Source of the DNA: CAZUCU01 sp964589635
GTDB lineage: Bacteria; Patescibacteriota; Minisyncoccia; Phycocordibacterales; JAACPR01
Assembly: GCA_964589635.1 (NCBI GenBank)
Contig: CAZPRI010000009.1
Location: 1-24,920 of the forward strand
Length of the DNA stretch: 24,920 nucleotides
Direction of reading: 5' to 3'
The translations under genes were made by a program, and so were the position numbers. Shown here one piece after another: positions 15,045 through 20,918 of this stretch (position 1 is the stretch's first letter; the number at the start of each line of letters is the position of its first letter). Below the pieces are notes generated by a model. That model was not told the origin of the DNA. It did not search any database and saw only the letters and a program-made list of their open reading frames with translations.

Positions 15045-15614
15045 TTATATTTCTGGTTCATTATCAACAAAAATTTGTCCATTACCTCGCACAAAAACGT
15101 ATCTTTTTGTTCCTTCAGGAGACTCCAATGTTATCTGTGCCAAATTTGCATCACATGTAATTATTGGCTCAGGGTTGGGCCTATCAAAGATAATATTCAA
15201 CACATCTGGATTACTACAAACAGAAGAATTAGAACTTGTACGTAAATCAACAATCTTTACCCCTCTCTGCAAAATATATTCCTGCTGACAAACATCTCCT
15301 CCTATTCCAGAACAAGAACCTGAAGAACCATATTCATTATCATTATTACTATCTTCAAACAGATGAAAAACTGATCCATCCCCAGTGGCGGTCGTAAAAT
15401 TTATACCAAACTTATTATCGAAATCTGTATCCCTATTGCTTACCGCCACTCCATAAATCTGCGCCTCTCGAATCGATAATGCCATTTCATAAGCCATGTT
15501 TGTCAAAATAGTGTCGTTTGTAAATTTTGAATAATTACCGACCACAATTGCTGTCAAAATTCCAAAGATAGCAATTACAACCATCATTTCGATCAAGGTA
15601 AAGCCTTTAGACAT
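15045..15614 (-). CDS. Minor pilin, FimT/GspH-like
   Basis: A prepilin with a very short leader (MSKG) and the processed helix FTLIEMMVVIAIFGILTAIVVGNYSKF, with Glu5. The following ILTNMAYEMALSIREAQIYGVAV matches the GspH/FimT group. A longer frame to 15788 adds 58 residues from the palindromic repeat (WIPGSSPRMTDSGEK) and overlaps pilD, so I use the ATG at 15614. The C-terminal domain contains four cysteines and ends VRGNGQIFVDNEPEI. It is the first minor pilin after pilD. Confidence 0.87.
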   Translation of the reverse strand: MSKGFTLIEMMVVIAIFGILTAIVVGNYSKFTNDTILTNMAYEMALSIREAQIYGVAVSNRDTDFDNKFGINFTTATGDGSVFHLFEDSNNDNEYGSSGSCSGIGGDVCQQEYILQRGVKIVDLRTSSNSSVCSNPDVLNIIFDRPNPEPIITCDANLAQITLESPEGTKRYVFVRGNGQIFVDNEPEI

Positions 15615-15674
15615 AATCGTCGTACCAGATCGGTAGGTAGAGTCCTGAGATCCAATTTTTTTTTCTCCGCTATC

Positions 15675-15710
15675 CGTCATCCTCGGGCTTGACCCGGGGA
15701 TCCAAGTTTT
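15675..15710. repeat. Palindromic repeat in the leader of the FimT-like gene
   Basis: CGTCATCCTCGGGCTTGACC followed by CGGGGATCCAAGTTTT, with the stem CCTCGGG/CCCGGGG. It lies between the pilD stop and the FimT-like ATG. Confidence 0.75.
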
Positions 15711-15729
15711 ATTTTCTTTTGTATTTTTT

Positions 15730-16575
15730 TTAGTAAACATTAAACAAGTTTGATATCCCAACCACATCAATTTGATAAAAATATACAATCAAAAAAGCAA
15801 TTATCATAAATGGCCCAAAAGGAATCTCTGTCTTCATTGTAATATGTTTACCAGTATGTCTCAATCGTTCAAAAAGCATAAGTCCTATTGCAAAAACTGC
15901 TCCAATCCAAAAAGATAAAATTATTGCGGATAGACCGTAGACTAATCCAAGAAATGCTCCGAACCCAAATGCTAATTTTCCATCCCCTAATCCAATCCAT
16001 GCACCATCTGAAACTTTCCATAATAGATAAAATGGTAAATATAAAATTAGTGGAGCAAACAAGTTCCAGATGTTTCCATCTTCCCAGCGAAGGCTGGGAT
16101 CCATGCTTATATAATTTAAAAGCATTAAAGTTAAACCTATTCCTGCAAAACTAAATGAAAAAACATCTGGAATAATTTTGTGATACAGATCATACACAAA
16201 GATGACCACAAGCAAACAAAGTGCTACCAACCCCAATATCATCCCCAACACCCCACCCGTCATCCCTGCGGAGGCAGGGACCCAGACCTTATCTAAATCA
16301 AAAAAATAAACATACTGCATAACAAAAAGAATCCCAGTTGATAATTCCACCAGTGGATACTGAACCGAGATTTTATTTTTACATTTAGTACATTTTCCTA
16401 ACTGAAAAATCCAACTTAGAACAGGGATAAGTTCATACCACTTTAAATCTTTTTTACACTTTGGACACATAGAACTTCCTTTTGAAATAGAATTTTTTGT
16501 TCCAAATCGAAGAATAACAACATTCAAAAAACTTCCGATTATTAAACCAAACAAAAATATAAAAAAGATTATCAT
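15730..16575 (-). CDS. pilD: Prepilin peptidase / N-methyltransferase
   Basis: An A24 aspartic protease in the inner membrane that cuts prepilin leaders and methylates the new N-terminus. The 281-residue protein has the N-terminal methylase domain with the zinc motif C37-x2-C40...C62-x2-C65 (CPKCKKDLKWYELIPVLSW, then GKCTKC). The catalytic aspartates are D129 (VYDLYHKIIPD) and D198 (GLGDGK). Around eight membrane segments are visible. Two short stretches are translations of the palindromic repeat: VWVPASAGMTGG at 97-108, before the segment carrying D129, and MDPSLRWEDG at 158-167. Both lie in loops and leave the active site intact. TATAAT with TGA is 7 nt upstream of the ATG. It probably processes all five pilins here. 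Confidence 0.94.
   Translation of the reverse strand: MIIFFIFLFGLIIGSFLNVVILRFGTKNSISKGSSMCPKCKKDLKWYELIPVLSWIFQLGKCTKCKNKISVQYPLVELSTGILFVMQYVYFFDLDKVWVPASAGMTGGVLGMILGLVALCLLVVIFVYDLYHKIIPDVFSFSFAGIGLTLMLLNYISMDPSLRWEDGNIWNLFAPLILYLPFYLLWKVSDGAWIGLGDGKLAFGFGAFLGLVYGLSAIILSFWIGAVFAIGLMLFERLRHTGKHITMKTEIPFGPFMIIAFLIVYFYQIDVVGISNLFNVY
16075..16112. repeat. Palindromic repeat fragment inside pilD
   Basis: CCCAGC-GAAG-GCTGGG followed by ATCCATGCTTA, in frame on the minus strand as MDPSLRWEDG. It matches the GCATGGATCCCAG half of the larger copies. Confidence 0.65.
16258..16290. repeat. Palindromic repeat inside pilD, in frame
   Basis: CGTCATCCCTGCGGAGGCAG followed by GGACCCAGACCTT, the canonical unit. 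It is translated on the minus strand as KVWVPASAGMTGG between two membrane segments of the peptidase. Confidence 0.8.
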
Positions 16576-16582
16576 TACATAA

Positions 16583-16591
16583 ATTATATCA
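16583..16591 (-). promoter_or_regulatory. Extended -10 promoter of pilD
   Basis: Minus strand TGATATAAT (TATAAT at 16583-16588), 7 nt before the pilD ATG. Confidence 0.5.
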
Positions 16592-16624
16592 GAGTATGGT
16601 TTATCAATTAAATCTACACTCTAC

Positions 16625-16728
16625 CGTCATCCTCGGGCTTGACCCGGGGACTCATATTTTAAATTGATAAAAGCGTGGATCCCAGACTACTGCGGCCTCC
16701 AAGAGGGTCTGCCGATTCTTGGATGACG
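16625..16728. repeat. Composite palindromic repeat element
   Basis: Begins CGTCATCCTCGGGCTTGACC (16625) and ends TTGGATGACG (16728), with GCGTGGATCCCAG inside. It lies between the major pilin terminator and pilD. It is the last copy seen in the window. Confidence 0.75.
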
Positions 16729-16730
16729 CA

Positions 16731-16771
16731 AAAACAAAAACCCCTCGCTTACGCTCGGGGCTTTTTGTTTT
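16731..16771 (-). terminator. Terminator after the major pilin gene
   Basis: Minus-strand RNA: CCCC-GA-GC-[GTAA]-GC-GA-GGGG followed by TTTTTGTTTT. The stem has tandem G-A mismatches and a GNRA tetraloop, flanked by complementary A- and T-tracts. It separates the major pilin from pilD. Confidence 0.85.
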
Positions 16772-16798
16772 ACTTGTCTAACTTAAATAATCAAGAGA

Positions 16799-17149
16799 TT
16801 AAGGAATTGGGCAAACAGTAGTAGCACCATTTCCACTGATAGTTGTTGTACAATCTACATCAGAATCCTGAACAGTTATACCAGTATCAAAGAATGCTTG
16901 ACATGTTCCAGACACTGCACCGATAGTCTGTCCTGTGAAAACCTGATTAGTTGTACTATCAGTCTCAATACCGTCACAAGTGATAATAAAGTTTGAAACA
17001 GCGTTTGCTGCTTCAGCCTTGAAAGCAGCTTGCTTTCCTTTTGATCTCGCATCGTTTAGAGACGCAAGAACTACTGATGAAAGAATACCGATGATCGCGA
17101 TCACAACCAAAAGCTCAATCAATGTAAAACCTTTATTTAATCTATTCAT
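16799..17149 (-). CDS. pilA: Major-type type IV pilin (PilA/PilE-like)
   Basis: A prepilin of 116 residues: leader MNRLNKG, then the canonical FTLIELLVVIAIIGILSSVVLASLNDARSK with Glu5. The globular domain is short, about 80 residues, with four cysteines (C53, C83, C99 and C113). Its own terminator and a separate upstream promoter set it apart from the minor pilin run, as expected for the abundant fibre subunit. Unlike most genes here it has no -10 box close to the ATG. The best candidate, TATAAT at 17211-17216, implies a leader of about 55 nt. It could instead be a pseudopilin; the fibre role is inferred. Confidence 0.9.
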   Translation of the reverse strand: MNRLNKGFTLIELLVVIAIIGILSSVVLASLNDARSKGKQAAFKAEAANAVSNFIITCDGIETDSTTNQVFTGQTIGAVSGTCQAFFDTGITVQDSDVDCTTTISGNGATTVCPIP

Positions 17150-17168
17150 ATTTTCGTAAGTTTATTAA

Positions 17169-17216
17169 TTTAACGTTAAATAATTTATGCTTGAAAACAA
17201 ACATATACAAATTATA
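17169..17216 (-). promoter_or_regulatory. Major pilin promoter and leader palindrome
   Basis: Minus-strand TATAAT at 17211-17216. In the predicted leader, TTTAACGTTAAA (17169-17180) is a perfect 12-bp palindrome that could be an operator. No clear Shine-Dalgarno site precedes the ATG. Confidence 0.35.
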
Positions 17217-17252
17217 CCTCCACGAGCTTATAAACCACTACACCTTATCCAC

Positions 17253-17298
17253 AAACCAAGGTCGCACCTTGAAACCTTCCGAGGTGCGACCTTGGTTT
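17253..17298. repeat. Left-end hairpin of the transposable element
   Basis: The stem AAACCAAGGTCGCACCT with its exact complement and a 12-nt loop. It lies in the 195-bp gap between the pilin and transposase starts. Confidence 0.85.
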
Positions 17299-17332
17299 AT
17301 TTATTCTTTAAATCTTCTTTAGGATGAACTAT

Positions 17333-17338
17333 TAATAT
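17333..17338 (+). promoter_or_regulatory. -10 box of the transposase gene
   Basis: TAATAT, 6 nt before the ATG at 17345, the same spacing as host genes. Confidence 0.4.
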
Positions 17339-17344
17339 ATCTAC

Positions 17345-17890
17345 ATGGCAAATTTAAGAACTTTTGAAATTAATAATCTTTATCACAACTACTCCAGAGG
17401 AGTAAATAAAAACAAGATATTTCTATGTGAATCAGATTTCTATAGATTTTATAAAAGTATTTTTATATTTAACACAACGAGCAATACATCTTTTAGGAAT
17501 AATTTTAAATCAACAGAAGAAAAGCTTGTGCATATTGATTGCTTCACCCTTATGCCAAATCATTTCCATATAGTATTAAAAGAAATAAAAGAAGGTGGGA
17601 TAAGTAAATTTTTACAAAAACTATTAACTTCGTACTCAATGTATTTTAATAAAAAGTATGGCAGGACGGGTTCTTTGTTTGAAAACAGATTCAAAGATAA
17701 GCTAGTAAGTACGGACTCTTACTATAATTATTTAAGAGAGTATATAAAAAATAACTGTATAAAATTAATAAAAAAGGATTATAACTCTAGAGAAGTACTA
17801 TATGAAAACATGATACTCACCCAACCAGAGAAAGAATTCGTAAAAAACTACAAATTCTCGTATTTTAATGATCCCGAGGTCGCACCTTGA
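17345..17890 (+). CDS. REP-associated tyrosine transposase (Y1_Tnp, IS200-like)
   Basis: An HUH-type single-strand DNA transposase of 181 residues. The metal-binding HUH motif is H73-F-H75 in LMPNHFHIVLKE. The N-terminus has the family RGVNKNKIFLCESDFYRF. SYSMYFNKKYGRTGSLFENRF (97-116) precedes the helix with the candidate nucleophile tyrosines Y126-Y129 (DSYYNYLREYIKNN). Spacing from HUH to these tyrosines is about that in E. coli TnpA_REP. The last codons (DPEVAP and TGA) lie inside the right-end hairpin. The family moves or spreads elements bounded by short hairpins. The frame is intact, so it may be active. Confidence 0.9.
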   Translation: MANLRTFEINNLYHNYSRGVNKNKIFLCESDFYRFYKSIFIFNTTSNTSFRNNFKSTEEKLVHIDCFTLMPNHFHIVLKEIKEGGISKFLQKLLTSYSMYFNKKYGRTGSLFENRFKDKLVSTDSYYNYLREYIKNNCIKLIKKDYNSREVLYENMILTQPEKEFVKNYKFSYFNDPEVAP

Positions 17891-17912
17891 CGTTTACCGA
17901 GGTGCGACCTCG
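17875..17912. repeat. Right-end hairpin of the transposable element
   Basis: A 13-bp stem CGAGGTCGCACCT/AGGTGCGACCTCG. It contains the transposase stop codon (17888-17890) and ends 3 bp before the obg stop, so it may also act as a 3' hairpin for obg. There is no T-tract. Confidence 0.85.
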
Positions 17913-17915
17913 AAA

Positions 17916-18869
17916 TTATTTAGAAAGAAATTTTTTAAACTCTGAAATAGATTCATCATCTATAATAGAAATTCCTAAAACAGTCTTATCTTTAAATACT
18001 TCTTTTGCTTTTTCAAATTTTTCTTTTCCTACATCCAAATCCATTTTTGTAATCAAAATCACTTCTTCTTTTTCTGAAAGACCATGGTCATATTTTTCCA
18101 ATTCGTTTCTAATGACTTCATAATCATTCTTTATATTTTCAGATTCTACAGATATACAGTGAAACAATTTTTCTGTTCTTTTTATATGTCTAAGGAATTT
18201 ATGTCCCAAACCTTTACCATCACTAGCACCTTCAATAAGTCCCGGAATATCTGCAAAAATTGTTCCGTAGAAATCCCCAAGGTGGGGGCTAAGAGTTGTG
18301 AAATTAAAATTTCCAACTTTTGATTGAGAATTCGTTAGGGTATTTAGAAGACTAGATTTTCCTGCATTTGGTAAACCTATCAAACCATTATCAGCAATGA
18401 GCTGCATTTCAATATAAAACTCGTCTGCCTGACCTTCTTTTCCCTTTGTTGCTTTTTCTGGAGTTTGATTAGTTGAACTCTTAAAATGATCATTACCAAA
18501 ACCTCCTCCTCCACCTTTCAATATTTGAATTTTTTGCCCTTCCTCTTCTAGAAAAAATTCTTCTTTTGTTGAAGTATTTCTAATTATAGAACCTACAGGC
18601 AAATCGATAATCAAATCTTCTCCATTTTTTCCGTGCTCAAGATTATTTTTTCCACCTTCTCCATCTTCAGCAATAAACTCTTTCTTGAACTTATATTTTT
18701 GTAAAATAGACGTATCTTTTACTCCACGCAAAAAAACATCACCGCCATTTCCGCCGTTACCTCCTGCAGGCCCACCTTTAGGAGCAAATTTTTCTCTTCG
18801 CCATCTAACAGCTCCGTTTCCGCCGTTACCTGCTTTTATATAAACTACTAATTCATCAACAAATGCCAT
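17916..18869 (-). CDS. obgE: Obg-family GTPase
   Basis: Obg/CgtA is a GTPase of late 50S assembly and stress control. The 317-residue protein has the glycine-rich Obg fold (GNGGNGAVRWRREKFAPKGG near 14-33, then GGNGGNGGD) to about residue 155. The G domain has P-loop GLPNAGKSS at 165-173, switch I region FTTLSPHLG, G3 ADIPGLIEGASDGKGLG, and G4 TKMD at 274-277 in place of the common NKxD. There is no C-terminal OCT domain. It starts 2 bp after the MYG1-family gene, so the two are likely co-transcribed. Confidence 0.95.
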   Translation of the reverse strand: MAFVDELVVYIKAGNGGNGAVRWRREKFAPKGGPAGGNGGNGGDVFLRGVKDTSILQKYKFKKEFIAEDGEGGKNNLEHGKNGEDLIIDLPVGSIIRNTSTKEEFFLEEEGQKIQILKGGGGGFGNDHFKSSTNQTPEKATKGKEGQADEFYIEMQLIADNGLIGLPNAGKSSLLNTLTNSQSKVGNFNFTTLSPHLGDFYGTIFADIPGLIEGASDGKGLGHKFLRHIKRTEKLFHCISVESENIKNDYEVIRNELEKYDHGLSEKEEVILITKMDLDVGKEKFEKAKEVFKDKTVLGISIIDDESISEFKKFLSK

Positions 18870-18871
18870 AT

Positions 18872-19747
18872 TTAATTTTTTAACGATAATTCAGCTAATT
18901 CAATTGCACCTTCCTTTGTGTCTGCTACTGCGAGAAACAACTTTCGGTGACAAAATTTAGAACCCTTTACTCTTGTTATTTTTTCAAGATCTTCATCCCG
19001 AAGACCTGACCACTCTTTTGGAAAATTCTTTCTATTTATGAAACCTTCTTTTTTGATTGCATTTATTCTCCACAAGTCTTTTGTTTTACTCGGAGAGATG
19101 ACGTATAGAATCCCTTCTTTATCTTTTACAAAATCACCGAATGGGACATATTCATCAAGAACAAGGACTTTACCATTCTCAGGATCATAACTTGCTTCCA
19201 GGATTGGTAGTGCCTCTATTTTGTGCTGTGCGATAATTATTTCTCTACTCAAAATCATTTTTGCAATACTAACTACTTCGAAAAATCTAGTATCAAAATC
19301 ATCATCCTCCTTCCAAGTAGGTCCGAAAGAATAACACATTCTATCCAAGACATATTCTTTTACATCATCAATATCATACGTATAGAAAGAAAAACCATTA
19401 TCTCCAGCATCGACAGGTTGGACCAAATTTTCTTCAATACTAAGTGCTACCTCTTTTGAGCCACAAATTTTTTCACCAAACTCTTTCCAAATTAATCCGA
19501 AGGCTGCATACGGTATTCCATTTTCTCTTTCTCCTGCACCATCAGTTTGATGATGATCAAACCTGCTTTTTTTAGAATCATATATTCCTCCAACATCGTA
19601 GGCAATATCAGCACTTTCTATAACATCATCTTTTCTACTTCTTACAATCTCAAGATCATCTCCATAAACCAATTGCAAAACCGCAGATGCGAATACATCA
19701 TCAGCATGAAACCTATCATCATGTGTTACGGCTAAAATCTTAGACAT
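18872..19747 (-). CDS. MYG1-family (UPF0160) putative DHH-type phosphoesterase
   Basis: Similar to the MYG1 family, whose eukaryotic members are metal-dependent 3'-5' RNA exonucleases related to DHH phosphoesterases. The bacterial role is not established. The 291-residue protein has THDDRFHADDVFAS (8-21), a metal-binding-type motif, YDVGGIYDSKKSRFDHHQ (50-67) with the DHH triad at 64-66, and QPVDAGDNG (110-118). The start overlaps the stop of the upstream gene by one base (TAATG), which indicates translational coupling. obg follows at 2 bp. A possible link with RNA turnover and ribosome assembly is inference from that arrangement. Confidence 0.88.
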   Translation of the reverse strand: MSKILAVTHDDRFHADDVFASAVLQLVYGDDLEIVRSRKDDVIESADIAYDVGGIYDSKKSRFDHHQTDGAGERENGIPYAAFGLIWKEFGEKICGSKEVALSIEENLVQPVDAGDNGFSFYTYDIDDVKEYVLDRMCYSFGPTWKEDDDFDTRFFEVVSIAKMILSREIIIAQHKIEALPILEASYDPENGKVLVLDEYVPFGDFVKDKEGILYVISPSKTKDLWRINAIKKEGFINRKNFPKEWSGLRDEDLEKITRVKGSKFCHRKLFLAVADTKEGAIELAELSLKN

Positions 19748-20898
19748 TATTTCTGTTTAGGCTTTTTAATGGTAATTACTTCGAAACAGTACATTACCAT
19801 TGAACCTAGTGCGAGTACAGTCAAAATAAATTTTAGTAATGAGCCAAATATTGGAATAAAGTACAAGAAAGTAAGAATAATAATTCCCAAAGCTGTTGAG
19901 TTGAAATCAACCTGTGGCCTCTTCTTCTTATCAATATATCTTCGTATTAAATACCCAGCAATAATACCTGATACAGCTGGTGCAAGTAACAATAATGTGA
20001 CCAAGAAAAATCCTGAAACAAAAGCCACTGGAATTCCAAACAAACTTGTCATGAATATGAATACAGAAAGTATTCCGACAGGTATCGTTAATACTCCAAT
20101 TAATATTGTTTTTCCAATCTCTTCTGTAGAAAAATAACTAACTCTTTGTGAGAAAATTCTAAATATAAAAACTAATATAAATGCTGTAAATAGTGTGGAA
20201 AGAAATTTAATTATTGTCCAAAAGGAAATAAAATTAATCACAGTACTTTTAATTATGTCCGTCTCGTCAATTGATTTTATTTGATTATGAACTGGTACAG
20301 TATTAAAAACCGCATTTGAATAGATATCTGCAGATTTTGGTGAATAATATACAACCTCTCCAGATATATTTGCATTATCTCCGAAAGAAATATTCTGTGC
20401 TGTTATCTCGACATCACCCAATATCTCTGAATCTATTTTTACTTTATTCGCAATTATTTTTACATCATCCAAAATTCTACCCCTTAACTCAACATCATTT
20501 CCAATAATTAGAGATTTTCCATTCAATATTGCAGTGTCTTCTAGTACAAAATTTCCGGCAACACCAACAAGATCTTTGTTCGTAATACCTGACACAAAGA
20601 CATTTCCACCGACAAGTCTTGTGTCTCCAAAAGCTTCACCTGTAAAAGTAACTTCCGTTGATATATTCTGTATGTCTCCAAAAAAAGCTCCGTCGAGATT
20701 TGTTTTTCTAGAGAGAATTATGAGATCATTTTCAAGAGTTGTATCAAACTGCACATCACCACTTAATATGTATAAGTTCTCCTCAAAAATATTCTCTTTG
20801 GTAATATTTACGTTTGGTCCATATTCAATAGAAAAGGCTTTTGTCGAAATAGGCAAAGAAAATAAAGCTAAAATTGTAAAAACAAGCAATTTCTTCAT
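19747..20898 (-). CDS. Bactofilin-like membrane protein with beta-helix repeats
   Basis: No precise function. From the ATG at 20898 (383 residues) it has a signal peptide (MKKLLVFTILALFSLPISTKA). A region from about 30 to 200 has regular short repeats (GDVQFDTTLENDLIILSRKTN, GGNVFVSGITNKDLVGVAGN and so on), which suggests a bactofilin-type beta-helix. The C-terminal half has about four membrane segments. An alternative ATG at 20934 overlaps secA and would hide the signal peptide. A TATTAT at 20906-20911 lies 7 nt upstream. Because it has a signal peptide, the beta-helix should lie outside, unlike classical cytoplasmic bactofilins. It is followed by MYG1 with TAATG. Confidence 0.75.
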   Translation of the reverse strand: MKKLLVFTILALFSLPISTKAFSIEYGPNVNITKENIFEENLYILSGDVQFDTTLENDLIILSRKTNLDGAFFGDIQNISTEVTFTGEAFGDTRLVGGNVFVSGITNKDLVGVAGNFVLEDTAILNGKSLIIGNDVELRGRILDDVKIIANKVKIDSEILGDVEITAQNISFGDNANISGEVVYYSPKSADIYSNAVFNTVPVHNQIKSIDETDIIKSTVINFISFWTIIKFLSTLFTAFILVFIFRIFSQRVSYFSTEEIGKTILIGVLTIPVGILSVFIFMTSLFGIPVAFVSGFFLVTLLLLAPAVSGIIAGYLIRRYIDKKKRPQVDFNSTALGIIILTFLYFIPIFGSLLKFILTVLALGSMVMYCFEVITIKKPKQK

Positions 20899-20905
20899 TA
20901 AATAT

Positions 20906-20911
20906 ATAATA
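20906..20911 (-). promoter_or_regulatory. -10 box of the bactofilin-like gene
   Basis: Minus-strand TATTAT, 7 nt before the ATG at 20898, in the 20-bp gap after secA. It supports that ATG and a separate transcript start for the three-gene unit. Confidence 0.4.
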
Positions 20912-20918
20912 GACCTTA

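Larger units (their letters stand above)
17253..17912 (+). mobile_element. Single-gene IS200/RAYT-type element with hairpin ends
   Basis: About 660 bp. The left end is a 17-bp perfect stem (17253-17269 with 17282-17298) around GGTCGCACCT/AGGTGCGACC. The right end is a 13-bp perfect stem (17875-17887 with 17900-17912) with the same GGTCGCACCT core. Between them lies one Y1-type transposase gene. Subterminal hairpins at both ends and the absence of terminal inverted repeats fit the single-strand HUH transposition mode of the IS200/IS605 and RAYT families. It abuts the 3' end of obg. Confidence 0.8.

Noticed and set aside
786..16728. CRISPR array as explanation for the many GC-rich repeats
   Set aside because: Copies are dispersed over 16 kb, in both orientations, with no regular spacers and no cas genes.
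17253..17912. RAYT as the mover of the CGTCATCC repeat family
   Set aside because: Its end hairpins (GGTCGCACCT) do not resemble the CGTCATCC palindromes, and no intermediate form is seen.
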